Shown one piece after another: positions 47,801-59,525 of a stretch of DNA of 64,000 nucleotides. How positions within the stretch are numbered: the stretch's first letter is position 1; every line of letters starts with the position of its first letter. Under the pieces are notes generated by a model that made no database searches, had not been told where the DNA came from, and was given only the letters and a program-made list of their open reading frames with translations. Origin of the DNA: Callipepla californica brunnescens. Its lineage: Eukaryota; Chordata; Aves; Galliformes; Odontophoridae. Both the position numbers and the translations under genes were made by a program. The stretch covers positions 4,340,001-4,404,000 of the forward strand of contig JALIRH010000044.1 of assembly GCA_023055505.1 (NCBI GenBank), in the 5' to 3' direction.

Positions 47801-48802
47801 TCAGAAGCAGCTGCAGAGTTTGTTATGAAACCAGATAGGTAGAGAGGAGTAGAGTAATGAGATGTAGGTAAACAGGTAATGCTCAGACTGTTTAAGGAGC
47901 GTTCTGTTTTTGAATGATGTCATGGCTTTACAGTGGAGAAATAACTTGGTCAAGTTCTTCAGGCAGCAGGATGCTAATATTGTTCTCCATGCACTTTGTC
48001 AGATTAGGAGCAACATACGTGGTTGGTTGGTTGTTTTCCATTGAGCATGATGAGCTGCCAAGGGAAAAATCCTAATTGTAGCTCATCACCTGATTCTGGA
48101 AATGTGTAGTTACCGTCCTGTGTGACCGTCTGTGTTCCCTGCAGTTTGTCTGCCTGTCATCCTTGCAGTTGACTAGATTGGTAATAACCAGTTTGAGTTT
48201 ATGCCAGGCAGAAGTCGTGCTGAACTAGTTATTTTAGTGGTTGCAATGATGTAGTATTTTTTAATTGAAATACATTATGTGGCTTTGACCTGATGCCGTT
48301 ATTTTAGCTGTATGTATTTGTCTTCTGAATTCTACCTACTGATGTTGAGTAAGGTCTTCAAATGAAATAGATCAGAGCCCATCATTCTGTGATTCTAAAC
48401 TTCTGTACTTGTGATCCTTGCTAGCTGATTTGAGGAGTACCGATGTGGTTTAAATTACCAGCTGAAGAGAATGCTGCGTCAAAACTACAGCATTCTGTGA
48501 GAAGAAAATGATGTTTTGATTGCCTGTTAATGTTATCAGTCAAAGATGGCTAGAATCTAAGCAATCGTATCAAGTAAACAAGACATGATTAAGCCACAGG
48601 GCTCCCAGCATGTCAGAGTTAAAAGCTTCTAAAAGCTTGTAACTTGTAATATTCTTGATTCTTCAGATGTGGAAACAACTTCTGTGCAACTCACCGCTAT
48701 GCAGAGACTCACGCCTGTACCTACGACTATAAGAATGCAGGGAGAAGGTGTTTGCAGGAGACCAATCCCATCGTTAGTGCACCAAAGATTCCCAAAATCT
48801 AA
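32629..48802 (+). CDS. ZFAND4: ZFAND4 copy 2 (AN1-type zinc finger and ubiquitin-like protein), intact frame
   Basis: Coding exons: 32629-32812, 38791-38866, 38963-39030, 40193-40376, 43210-43357, 44163-44976, 46686-46800, 48667-48802. All eight have GT-AG sites and compatible phases. They total 1725 bases, or 574 residues. Domains: ubiquitin-like fold at about residues 28-101 (METMELFIETLTG to LAMQGG); a conserved linker with SITMNKMKLLKAKM; a poorly conserved serine-rich centre; and an AN1 finger near the C-terminus with CFLC, CRC, C-x4-C, C-x2-H and H-x-C ligands. The tail is APKIPKI. It is shorter than the human protein (about 727 residues): the large exon joins directly to the AN1 exon, giving LRVGETTHLPPV, which aligns with human SVGECTTHHLPPV, so about 150 residues are absent. 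The function is not well established. The start matches the mammalian MASKKEPPFFNE. Confidence 0.92.
32813..38790 (+). other. first coding intron of ZFAND4 copy 2 (6 kb)
   Basis: Contains three blocks missing from copy 1 (32840-34616, 35014-35094, 35205-38194), so copy 1's intron is only 1.1 kb. No exon, transposon or terminal repeat was recognised in the extra blocks. Confidence 0.7.
38791..38866 (+). CDS. ZFAND4: ZFAND4 copy 2 second coding exon
   Basis: IPVSQQHLIWNSVELKDDY; the acceptor is CCCTTTAG and the donor GTAAGT. Phase 1 in, phase 2 out. Confidence 0.93.
38963..39030 (+). CDS. ZFAND4: ZFAND4 copy 2 third coding exon
   Basis: NISEGCTLKLVLAMQGGPIN; completes the ubiquitin-like fold. 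The acceptor is TTTCCAG and the donor GTAGGT. Confidence 0.93.
40193..40376 (+). CDS. ZFAND4: ZFAND4 copy 2 fourth coding exon
   Basis: The acceptor TTCTCATAG is intact, unlike copy 1. Peptide VPLKDPIRERAEYMDP... then VTFLVYREGDQNFFRV. Copy 2 reads KHVTF and PGVGT, while copy 1 and mammals read KQVTF and GDGT. Confidence 0.93.
42116..42204 (+). repeat. 89-bp templated copy of 40012-40100
   Basis: An exact copy, 2104 bases downstream of its source, sits where copy 1 simply reads GACTAAAGATTTACAGG. A 13-bp tandem duplication (GCTTTGGTACTGT, from 42247) lies just beyond it. Confidence 0.93.
43210..43357 (+). CDS. ZFAND4: ZFAND4 copy 2 fifth coding exon
   Basis: GGSVYNLSAADEDK... to KMENMNLSKK; the acceptor is CCTTTCAG. 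Phase 2 in, 0 out. Confidence 0.93.
44163..44976 (+). CDS. ZFAND4: ZFAND4 copy 2 large central exon, 271 codons
   Basis: Open throughout, from TKKTVKVKPRPPTSPRPSS to SKCFESCNLRV, ending before GTAAGT in phase 1. It carries the conserved RVLPRIGQSC and LKED segments. The frame is intact where copy 1 is shifted. Confidence 0.93.
45207..45460 (+). other. possible relict ZFAND4 exon sequence
   Basis: After acceptor-like CTTTATTAG the frame stays open for about 80 codons. It holds fragments resembling the human segment that chicken lacks: copy 1 reads SLDVNMTF against human SLDVQNIT, then FGKRK and KAVDI. The phase does not fit the next exon and copy 1 has stops, so I treat it as a decayed remnant of the ancestral larger exon or as chance. 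Confidence 0.25.
46686..46800 (+). CDS. ZFAND4: ZFAND4 copy 2 exon, first half of AN1 finger
   Basis: GETTHLPPVNGSIQAKKK then HCFLCGKKTGLATSYEC. The acceptor is GAAAGCAG and the donor GTAGGC. Confidence 0.93.
48667..48802 (+). CDS. ZFAND4: ZFAND4 copy 2 terminal exon, second half of AN1 finger
   Basis: CGNNFCATHRYAETHACTYDY supplies the last zinc ligands as C-x4-C-x2-H-x5-H-x-C; the tail is SAPKIPKI and TAA. Its coding bases appear the same as those of copy 1. Confidence 0.94.
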
Positions 48803-49580
48803 TGTGGTTGTGCTGCATGTGGCCGTTCTGCCATTGAAGAGTTGTCTTTCATTGAGAGAAGCACTTGCTTAAACTGCATAGTTTTGACACGCTCCGTATC
48901 TGAGGATTTGCCAAGTATCAAAAGCACACAAGGATGCATCCTAGTGAAGAATACAGTGACCACTACTGCAGCTACAACTTTTCTTCTTTGGTGAATGAAA
49001 AGTTAGTTTATAAAACTTCCTCTACGATTTAACTGTTACTGCCTGTCTGGTGTTGTGTTTTATATTTGGAAAAGGTATTTCACTTGAAAAGTCTTTTAAA
49101 TATGCACTTTACTAACTTAAGTTACTATATAACCAGACTTTAGGGGGTGTTGTAATGAGGGTATCATGTAACGTCTTCTGTACTTCTGCGTTTTTGGTCC
49201 ATTGTGTGGTATCTAAGTTATTTCACTGGGAAGATGATCTTTTCTTCCCATTTCTCAAGCTGCCTGTTTTGAGCAAGGCAGTAGTTTACTCTGCCCCCCG
49301 TTTCTGTCAGATTGATATTCATACACTGTATATCTTTTCTGAAAATAACATATGTTAATCACATTTTTTTTAAAATAATTCTGTTTGTATTACAAATTTG
49401 TTTTTTAAATAGAAAATCCCCTTTGATGACATTAAATATAAGGAACAACTTATTTTATCTTTTTTTTTTTTTTTTTGTAATCCTCGATTTTTTTTTTTAA
49501 GACTTCACATCTTGGTTTGTTAAGATGTTGAATGCTGTTACTGGAAGAAATTTGAATAAATATTAAATTTTATTCTGGCT
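48803..49580 (+). terminator. ZFAND4: ZFAND4 copy 2 3' UTR with poly(A) signal
   Basis: The first canonical AATAAA lies at 49555-49560, followed by the T-rich TTTTATTCTGG. A second AATAAA is at 49771. Both are absent from copy 1, where the LTR sits instead. Confidence 0.65.
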
Positions 49581-51301
49581 TCTGATCTTACAGATGCACC
49601 AAGTAACTACCTATTTCAAATCGTGTTCCTAAATAAGAGCTGGGCTTTGGGAGTGGGGAGGAGGAGATATTTTTGCCTTTTCAGAAGCACTGGCTCCTCT
49701 CTGTTGCCTCTGAAGTTGATGTCAGAATTCCCACAAGCTTCATTAGAAATGTGACCAACAGTGTCCTTTAAATAAACCTTCTAGATGTGGTAAGCAAAGG
49801 CAGAAAGGATATTCAACAAATGACATTTTAACCTGGAGCCTTGATCGCCTCCTGCTGGTACCGTACAAAAGGCGATTCAGTATTTACTTGCATGAGGCAC
49901 CCTTTAATGATCATGTAGCTATATCATGAAGCAATACTTGGGGCCTTACCTGCTGAAAGCCTTTCTCTTTCATTCCTTTAATGTGTCTGGAGTCTCTAGA
50001 AGCTTATGTTGCCCAGGATACTTCATTATGAATCCCCATGTTGCATCTACACATTTAAATGTCACCTCTTGGTGGCTAGGTTCCTCAGTTATTTGCTTGG
50101 TTTTGGTGTTAAAATGATCTTTGCTGCCTTGCAAATGGTAGCATCTGATGAGCACAGCAGGTACAAGTTGGACCAATAAAAGAAGATCAATGAAGCAGAA
50201 GTAATGTGAAGAATTGTTACCCTGGGTGAGAATCCTTTCCACGTGGTCCCCTGGCAGTTTCTTCCTTTGGAAGTTTCAGAGATCGACGTCCTTGGAATAC
50301 TGTTTTCAAATTCATTCTTCTGGGCGGTCACATGTGGTAAGGTGTTTGTTCCATATGTGATCTCTTCTTAGAAAAAGCTGCACTGGATAAGAAGGAATGC
50401 ATGGAGTTTTTGTTCTCTCCAGCATAGCACAGTGTTTGATGCTGAAGGAAAAGGCAAAGGAAGTGGGTGCGTGTGGTAGTGATTTCCCAGCAGCTGTGAT
50501 TCAGCACCTTCAAGACAGACGTAGATGTGTGTTGTTCCCTTGTAGGTCTCTGATTGGCAGTGGCATTAAAGTAATAGAAGCTATCGTCGCTTAATCTGTT
50601 ATTGCTCAAGTGTAATTGTCAGGATTTTTTCTTTTTGTAGTGTATCATAGTGACCATACTCGAGTTTTACTGAGAGTTCCCAACCGAGTCAAGTCTTGGT
50701 TGCGATTCTCCCTTTCTGCATATGCATAATTACCTCCTATGGTGCACAATCTTACTTACAGATTACTACGACACTATTTTACATAATTTCTCATAATTTT
50801 GTTTTGATTACATCTGATACAGGGCTTTTTTGTGCGGAAATCTTCTGGTTTTGTTCTGGTCTCCAATACTCTACTATAGGCACTCTTCTTTTCAACCAGT
50901 AGTACAGCAGCTGGGTCTGTAATTAACACTGTTTTATTTGCCAGGTTTTACTGAATCCTGCATTAGCCTGTGCTATGGATTAGTTACTGCTTACTGTGTA
51001 AACTTACCTAAATGGTTTGTTTTTCTGAATATCACTCAGTATTCTGCAGTGCTGTAGATAACCATTTACTTTCATTTGTTTGTTCATGTAATTAGATTGT
51101 ATCATAAAGCTTTTACGTAGCTGAAGCCCAACAACGACTCTGTGCTTCTCTACCTTCCTTTCATTTTATATTTTTTCCCTCTTAACTGGAGAAGCTGTAA
51201 GACATAACCAGATTGGGCACTCGTTGAACCACCTCCAGGATTCTCGTGTCAAATTGGTAAGTTCCCCAGAGCTTACATTTCTGGATCTTGAATGAAAGGT
51301 T

Positions 51302-51340
<39 letters not shown>

Positions 51341-54300
51341 CCTGAAATCTCCCATGGTGATAAAAATCTGTCTACTTGCAATTCCGATCACTATTCAGCT
51401 GACATTCTCTTGGGATGTAATCACAGTGGTGCCTCTGCTAACAATCTTGTCACAGACAAGGTTGGAATTGCTAATGTTTCATATTAGACAAATGAAGTCT
51501 TTCTGGCTTTCTTACACATGATGAATTTGGTCTCTTTTCAAGTGCTTCCAACGTTTGTAACGAGGCACCATCTCCTGGGAGTGAGCTGTGGGCTTGGAGT
51601 TGCTTGTACCTGCAGGGATTTGCTTTTGCCTGTTGCCTTTATGTTAAAGAAGGCTTTTCTTATTTTATGCAACTCAGATTCACCTTGAAATGCATTTGAT
51701 ATTTTCTCTAGTTAGCACTGAGCCACAGTTACTCATGTGAGAACGTTCTTGTGACTAAGAAAGCCACGTGCAGCTATGGGACAGTTGTGTGAGCATACGG
51801 TGCTCACACAAAGTAGTTCTTGAGCTTGGCCCCCAAACTACAAGGTATGCAATGTTTGCAGTGGATAGGGAGAAAAATGGAAGAAAGTTATTTTTTTCCT
51901 GTGATTATTGTCCTGGTTAAGATTACTGTCTATCTGTCTATTCAAATCTGAAGGTGTTCTCAGTAGAAACATGAATTTAGACTGTTTCCTATGCAGCAGG
52001 TGTGATTGGAGCCACTGGGATTTTGTAGGCAGTAATGTGTAGCTCTTAATTTAGAGAACTGCAGTTCTTCATTTTCTCTGCTGAGTTTTCCCCAAACAGT
52101 CTCATCTTTTCTTCAGCTGTTTTTAGCTCTTTCGTTGTATTTTGTTTTCTTAATGTTACTTGAATACCACTGAATGTTACAAGTGTAACATATGTAAAGG
52201 GATATCTCTTTTCATGGTATTAGTTTTGAATCTCCTTTTCCATACCCACACCAAGAAAATACAGAAATGAAAGGTTTTTCATGAATCGCTCTGAAAAATA
52301 GAATGTTGTGTTTCTACTGTGGGATGTTATTTCCTCTTTGGTGAAACTTAGATTCCTTGATCAGCAAGCTGTCTTGGAGAAGTATTTCAGCAAGGTGGTC
52401 TTTGTCCTCCGAGCCCCGTTGCTCTGTGTACAGTAGGGTGGATGCTTCCCTTGTGCAAGCAACTTTTGGTCACTTGGAGATGTGTTGTCAGCTCTTCTGT
52501 GTTTCAGTCTTGGTGGTCCTAATCTTTTAAATCAGAGCCAGTTTATACATAAGCCAGTATGTTTGTTTTTCGTCAGTGCAACCATGTCATTTTGTTCCTC
52601 TTATGTTTTTATGGCTTTTGTTTACATACATATCATGGAAAATACTTCAGCTTAGGTGATTGTTTACCTTTCCCATTGAACAGTTCATTAGAAAAGAAAA
52701 GAAAAAGCTTGCAATAGCAACTATTTAATAGCATGTCTGCAGAACTGTGCCGAAAAGAGATAACAGCTATTTCCCAGGTTACTCTATATCGTCATGAGTG
52801 CAGTTCGGGTTAATCTGTTGGAAATCTGCTAAGCAATTTGGGGTAATCTGGGCTGGGAATGAGACATTTTCTTTATTCTTCAGTGTCCTTTTGGAATGAA
52901 GCAGTAATTTGGCCTTTTTCAGAAACAGTTATAAGCATGCAATCGCACAGTGTGTAGAAGTTCAGTCCGCTAGTCTGCAGTGTAACCTTCCTCTTAAGCG
53001 AGGACTTCCCGGCAGTGAACGTGCTGCTGGCGGAGACACCAGGGGGCACTGGAGACATTTAAGAATGGGAAAAGTTGGTTTTATCTCATGAATTTCAAGA
53101 GGAAAACCATCCGTAAGAAAGCACAGATTCTTTATGATCTTCATTCGGCCCACTCTCAGCAGATCTGAGGGTACCTTGCCCTGGCCTATATCCAAAGTGC
53201 TTCGAAAATGCTCTGAGGTGACTGAAAGAATGCCACCAGTACATGCTTGAATGCCCTTTTCTTGATGAAAACTATTACATGAACTTAATGTATTGCTGAG
53301 TAGAGAATCCTCCTCTGTTTCTCCCCACTAGCCGTACAAGTGTAAGTTATGCTGGGTGCCATGTACACAATTAAAAATATTACCTATCCCCATAATTTCA
53401 TTCTGTAAGGAGATAAATATTGCTGCTGGATACGGGATAAGAGCAGGAAAGAGTAAACTCAGTGGTATATGAGGAGATATGAGATGCACCAGGAACTGCT
53501 CAGGCAAACTCTGAGCACCCCTTGCTATGTGTTGTTTCTGGCCTTGCAATCAAGAAGTTATACAGATCTTCAACAACAGGAATTTTTTCCTAAATCGCAC
53601 TTTCAGGTTGATTTCAATTCTTTTTAAGCCAGTCTTCATAGGACTGATGACTGTATATCTCTACATAAGGATTATGAATTCTAATAGTGACTAAGATGGA
53701 GAATTGTTAATGAAATCTGGCATCGGTATTTCAAAACAATACTTAATTACTAAAAGAGTATGATTTGCATGGTGTGTGATTAAGAGTGTTCATGAGTTGA
53801 AAATAAAAATGCTGGGGTTTTCTTAAGAGGAAAAATCAAGGATTTCAAAACAGTCTCTTCTTTTTCCTCTGTTTCCTTAAATATAATTGAAAAATAACAA
53901 GAGCATATATATTTTTTTTTATCTCCATAAACTTTCTGTGGGGTGAGTCTTTTTATTTAACTTGAGTCAAAGATTTTTGAATGCTGTGAGGGTTTTTTGT
54001 TGTTGTTGTTGGTTTTTTTGTTAGTTTTAGCTTCATTAAAAATATATACATATGCTTAATATTGAGTGCCGAAACTGCTGCCCATAAAGGGCCGTATTTG
54101 GGCTATAGTAATGGTTTCCGTAAACTCCTCCTGTGCTGGCCAGTGCACGGCTACTATACAGAGATGTGTACTTAAATATCTTTGATTTTAAACGTGGTAT
54201 GAGATTGAAAGCTCGGTTTTATGAATCCTCTTAAGTAGTTTGCTTCAGTGGAAACAGGATACCCATCAAAATAGTCTGAGCCAGCTTGACATCACTCCAG

Positions 54301-57160
54301 CGCAGTGTCTGTCTCAAGGAATAGAAGGTAACACATATTTCAGAAGAAGGTTCAAGAACTCTTCAGTTACCAAATGTGCAAAGCATTTTCAATGCTGGGT
54401 CTTATCTCCTGTGCTAGTGACTGGTCTGAGTTGTACAGAACTTTCTAAGTGTGCAGTATGATGTTAATTTGGAAGCCTATAAAAGTCTGAAACCATTTTT
54501 GAATCTTACTAGATTCATAGTCTCAATACTGATTATGTGTAGTGTGAAAAGCATTTTCTTTCACTGCAGTTTTGAATTTCCTATCTGTTTTTTTAATTGA
54601 AATTACTTTGAGCTACTATTAACAAGGATGAGAAAGCAGTGTCTCCTAAATCCATTTGTTCTGTTTGAATCACATCTCCTTTTGCTCATCTTTTTTTTTT
54701 TTTTTTTATTAATGGTACCATTTATCTCTCTTTGTTTTTCCGGAGCCTTAATTCTACTCACTGTCCTCTGAATCTTCTCTGATTTTGCAGCATGCTTCCA
54801 GAAATCCTTCCATCTACTTCATTTTCCCAGTGCTCATTTTCTTGTCTTGTATATGAAGCTTTAAGTTGCTCATGGTAGTGACTGTCACCTACTAGATACT
54901 GGTACAATGGAAACTTCAAGAAACATAATTCTGGTAAAACAGGAAACTTACCCATGGTTCTTTGAGGGAAGGTCCTATAGAAATGCTCAGTATTAATCTA
55001 TTATTTCTGGATAGAACAGGACATAAATAGCACAGCAGTATTAGGAGAAAATGTAGGAAAGTTCTGTAAGAGGAACATCTAGCTGAGATCAGCAAAATAA
55101 CTGTGTTTATGAGGAAGACGATGTCTGGATTTTGTTGCACAGAAACAGGCTGCCTATTTTTATTCCTTCACCATGTGCATGTGCTGGATGCACGTGATCT
55201 TTATGGCAGTGGGAGAGCTGAATCTGAAAACAACTGTGAAGAGGGAGGCTCAGCAAGGACAAGTGTCTTTCCATTGTGTGTTCAGGGCTGGGAGGTGTGA
55301 GCTGACATAACTTTCTACACTCTTCAGTAGTCTGACTAACAAACGCGGAGGTGCAGCAGACCAGTCAAGTCCTTTTTCCAATTTCTTATAAGTAGAGAAT
55401 GGAACTAATTTTGATTTTTGCAAAGTAAGGGAAGGTGATGAGCTGTTGTCCTAGCTGCAGTACCACCTGGCCTTTGGAGGTGCACCAGATCTCACTGAGC
55501 TTCGCTTTTTTTTTCTTAAGTGGTGCATATCCTGCCTGTGAACAAAGCAGAAACACATGACCAGGAGTTTACTGAAGTATGAAAAAGGGACTAAGTTGCA
55601 GATTTCTTCTTTCTGTATTTCTGGATGTCAGCTGACTTGTAGAGTAAGAAACGTTATTTAAGTGTGATGCCGCAACAGTGTGGATTAGATTGTTCTAGAG
55701 CTGGTTCACCCATGCCTAGACAACCAGTTTTGTCTAGAGAAATTGCCATAAGGTCAATTTGTTGCATTTGCCAGCCTCTTCCTTAGTTTTTTGAGACTCA
55801 CTAATAAGAAAATCTCTATAAACACTCCTACAGAGGGATAGCATTTATGCCTCTTCCTTGGTTTTTTGAGACTCACTAATAAGAAAATCTCTATAAACAC
55901 TCCTACAGAGGGATAGCATTTATGAGGCTCGGGTTAGGCTTTTCGGCCACAGCAGCTTATCTGCTCTGAGACAGATTCAGAGCTGCATCCAATCTTGTCA
56001 GGCTATAAGGGCACCCTTGCATGGCTGTAAGGACTTGCTGAAGTCTGCTGGGGTGAATAGCTGTGTGCTTGTCATGTGTTGGTGCCAGCCTAAGCCTGCT
56101 GTGTGTCGGGTGGCTGCAGCCATTGTCTGCTGCATGCACAGTGTATAAGGGCTTTCAACTCTCTTCTGGGAGTAAGGTTACGATCTAGTTTGCAGACAGG
56201 AATGCCTTTTCTTCTGGTTGCTTTCCTAGTGAGACTTTAAGAGCTGATGCCACTCAGTCTCAGAGATGGATTTCAAATGATCTCATCTTAGCCATTTTCC
56301 AAGGCCAGGTTTTACTAAAGCACATTACTGCACTTCTAATTTACATCCTGCATTTGAGACAGGAGACAGTCTGGTAAGCTTCAGGCACTTAGGAATACAC
56401 TTGTACACATGTCTGCAAATCGCCTCCTTGGAGCTCTGGAGGTGTTTTCATTAAAAGGTGATGTGAGCCTTGAAATCCAGTGCTTCGCTGGCTAAAGCTG
56501 CACGGCAGTCCTGCTGTATACAGACTTCAGTGCATTCTGCTGGGTCACTGCTTGCAGATCATACAGACAGTAATATATGAAAGAAAAATGGCTCACTTAG
56601 CTGTGGCTGCAGCTCTTTGGGTATGCTGCCTGTGTGTATTTCTTTAGTAGCCTCCTGACTTCCTCTCTTTTCTCACAGAAAGTCAGTGCTTTAATGCTAT
56701 GGTGCTTGTTCAGTGTGTAGTATCATTCAGATGCCTGCCGTGCAACTCCCATATGTCATCTAAATTCTTTCATTTCTAAGCTGTTGCCCTTTACTGGAGC
56801 AGAACAGGTTTCAGACAGTGAGCACCTTTGAGTTATTGCACATCTGAATACTTCTGGTTCTGACTCTGATGTTCTGGGCTGGCGAAGAAAGGGAGCAGTA
56901 GCTCTTCCTTTCCTATTCCTGAAGGAGTCAGGAAAATTCTTTTCTTTGCTCTTGAAATGATGTTAGCAAAGAGTTTTCATCTCAAAATTGGCAAGAAAGG
57001 CGCATCTCCTTTTCTTGATGTTCTGAGGGAGAGAAGAGCAAAAAACGTACCCTATTCTGTGGAACAGACTAAAAATCTGCTGTGTAAAACACATTGGTAG
57101 CAGGTTTTAAGCGATTCCAGATGTCAGAGTTGAGTAAAACTTGGGGGCACATTCTGTCTC
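49581..57160. other. 3' flank of unit 2 and intergenic DNA
   Basis: Up to 50989 it matches 25854-26977. Beyond that it is single copy. It holds a poly(T) tract at about 51301-51340, TTG-rich and T-rich low complexity near 53990-54020, and a tandem duplication at 55774-55923. No gene was recognised. Confidence 0.6.
55774..55923. repeat. 75-bp tandem duplication, two units
   Basis: Unit 1 is 55774-55848 and unit 2 is 55849-55923. Each begins GCCTCTTCCTT and ends GATAGCATTTAT. One difference was seen (TTAG against TTGG). Confidence 0.95.
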
Positions 57161-57162
57161 AT

Positions 57163-57394
57163 CTGGTTTAGATTGGATGTCAGGGAGAAGTTCTTTATAG
57201 AGAGAGCAGTGAGGTGCTGGAACAGGCTGCCCAGAAAGGCTGCAGATGCTTTGTTCCTGGAGGTGTTCAAAACCAGGTTGGATGGGGCATGATGGTGTAG
57301 TACCAGACCTGGAGGTCGATGGCCCCCTTGTGGCAGGGGGTTTGGAACTTAATGATCCTTGGGGTTCCTTCCAGCCCAGGCCATTCTGTGATCT
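57163..57394 (+). mobile_element. CR1 LINE fragment, 3' end
   Basis: Contains GTGCTGGAACAGGCTGCCCAG, a GTTGGATGGGGC segment and a tail near TTCCAGCCCAGGCCATTCTG, the recognisable 3' part of avian CR1. Confidence 0.9.
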
Positions 57395-58654
57395 ATGCAT
57401 GTGTCATATTTATTTGCACGTGCAAGTACCTGTGCATGCATGTTCCTAGCAGCCTGCTTGTTCTGTCTGGGTGTAAGGCTTCCTACTCCTCAGGTGTTGC
57501 TATTATTCAGACTAATAGGAGAACAGATGGATGTGAGTGTGAAATGTATGAGTGCACGGAGGGGCTTACACCTGCCTGTTATTTGCAAGGGGTCTTTGGG
57601 GCTGAAGTGGCCAGAAGGACTGTTTGGAATTAGTCCCCCATCAGCTTGTGTAATCCCCTGCAGGATGTCTGGGGCTGCTTCCAGCCTAGAGTCCATGATG
57701 GCTGTCACTGCAATATGGCATGTTTTTGTGTAGAACAGTGCAAGAAAACACTTCTGTTTTTTTTTTAAGGTAATAACATGGCTGACCTGTATAGCTTTTA
57801 AAATATATGGTAGCAATAATTTTAGTTTGTGTCAGGAAACAGCTTTTCCCTAGAAAACCTGAATAACTTTGGAGACCCAAACCTCACTGGAATTCTGAAG
57901 TAATCCCATAAGTCGTGTGGAGTTGCTATGGGAACGTGCAGGTGCTCAGGCCAAGATTGCGGAATAAGATCATTTATAATTATCTGGGAAAAATCAGCGA
58001 TGCTTTTCCACATAAGAAGCACTGTATGTATTGTCCAAACTGAAGACAAAGAAGAGTGCACAGTGCGTATTTTTTTAGCATTTGGGGTTTCTGCTGAAAG
58101 GAGTAAAAGTACTCTGAAAAGCATGCGCTTAAGAGCTGGGTGTCAGAGCTGTGCTACTCCTGGAAGGGAACTGGAGCCTTGTGGGCACAGGGATAATTCT
58201 GTGATTGTGACTTCAACAATTTGTGTTTACTGTTGAATTTATAAAGGCATCATCTGTGTGTGCTCACAGTGTGCATCCTGTTAGTGAGGCATCAGGGCAG
58301 CTCCTCCTACAGACCTGTCACTCTCCCAGCTAAACATTTCAAGGTCTCTTGCCCTGCTACAATTTTACCTGTCCCAGTGATACTCAAGCAGCTCCATTGG
58401 AGGTATTCTCTTTGTTTTGAAAACATTTGTCTCCTGAGACTGTCAGCAAAGTTAGAGGAAAAAAAAAAAGTAAGCTTTCCATTTAATAATAGAGTTCAGC
58501 TTGAATTTATTTTTTTCTTGTTTATTTTTTTAGAAAAAGTTGTAAATGTGAGGGGGGGGGGTCGAGAAACTTGAAAAGGTTTGTTTGCTCTTTCTGCTAG
58601 TTTGCTTTTCCGACTGTTCATTTCTTCATCACTTTCTAGTTCACTAGCAGACTG

Positions 58655-59172
58655 GTGAGGCCACACCTCCAGAACTATGTTCAGCTTTGGGCCCCTCTCT
58701 ACAAGAAAGGCATTGAGGCTCTGAAGTGAGTTGAGAGAAGGGCAAAGAAGCTGTTGAAGGGTCTGGAGCACAAGTGTTATGGAAAGCAGGTGAAGGAACT
58801 GGGTTTGTGCAGTCTGCAGAACTGGAGGTTCAGGGGGAGAGCCCATTGCTCTCTACAAATCCCTGAGAGGAGGTTGTGGTGAGGTGGGGTTTGGCCTCTT
58901 CTCCCAGATAACAGTGATAGGATGCAAGGGAACGGCCTCAAGTTGTGGCAGGGGAGGTTCAGGATGGATTTTAAGAAAAAATTCTTCTCCAAGAGCGGTC
59001 AAATATTGGAACAGGCTGCCTAGGGAGATGGTGGAGGCACAGTCCATGGAGGCATTCAAGAAACGTGGAGATGAGGCACTGAGGGTTGTGGTTAGTGAAC
59101 TTGCTGTTGAGGGGCTGATGGTTTTTACTAGGTGATCTCAGAGGTTTATTCCAACTTTAACGATCCTATGAT
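58655..59172 (+). mobile_element. CR1 LINE fragment with reverse-transcriptase ORF remnant
   Basis: Begins near GGTGAGGCCACACCTCCAG and ends at TTCCAACTTTAACGATCCTATGATT. A degraded C-terminal ORF2 segment (AVKYWNRLPREMVEA, MEAFKKRGD) is visible at about 58985-59130. Truncated and not coding. Confidence 0.92.
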
Positions 59173-59461
59173 TGTCAGGCCCGCAGGAAGGTGTTTCCAG
59201 TAGTGCTTCTCAGCATGGAGGTTGGTCCCAGCTGTGCAGGGCTGCTGTCAGGTCATTGCTGCAGAGTTTTACCTCTGGAACAGCAGTGTGCTTACAATAC
59301 TAGGCAGGCTTAGGGGAAACATAAGGACTGCATAGTAATCACAAAACACAGGTTGGGTTTAGATTTGTCTACAAAGGAATTCAGACACTTTGCTTCCGTT
59401 GGCAATTAAGGGCGTTGTGCTGAGGGCTCGTGGTGGCTGCTTTCAGTTCAGGCCTAAGCAT

Positions 59462-59525
59462 ACATTATTGTGTATTTGTGGTTGTTGTGTTATTGTGTTG
59501 TGTATTGTTATTGTGTTATTGTGAA
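59462..59525. repeat. TTG/TTATTG simple repeat
   Basis: Imperfect GTTGTTGTGTTATTGTG repeats. No gene was recognised between 59173 and 60330. Confidence 0.7.

Larger units (their letters stand above)
29217..50989 (+). repeat. segmental duplication, unit 2 (21.8 kb)
   Basis: Direct-orientation partner of 14238-26977. Blocks absent from unit 1 are approximately 30312-30957, 32068-32592, 32840-34616, 35014-35094, 35205-38194, 39121-39823, 40656-41600, 41658-41905, 45708-45996 and 47609-48570. No coding exon falls in any of them. Confidence 0.93.

Noticed and set aside
48340..48410. Possible CR1 tail (ATTCTGTGATTCTAAAC)
   Set aside because: Too short, and no CR1 body upstream, to support a call.
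14238..50989. Idea that the two units are merely two haplotypes placed in series
   Set aside because: Structure differs too much (9 kb of indels, LTR, displaced WASHC2 exons) for ordinary alleles, although an assembly error cannot be fully excluded without reads.
55774..55923. CRISPR-like repeat
   Set aside because: Two adjacent 75-bp units without spacers in vertebrate intergenic DNA; a simple tandem duplication.
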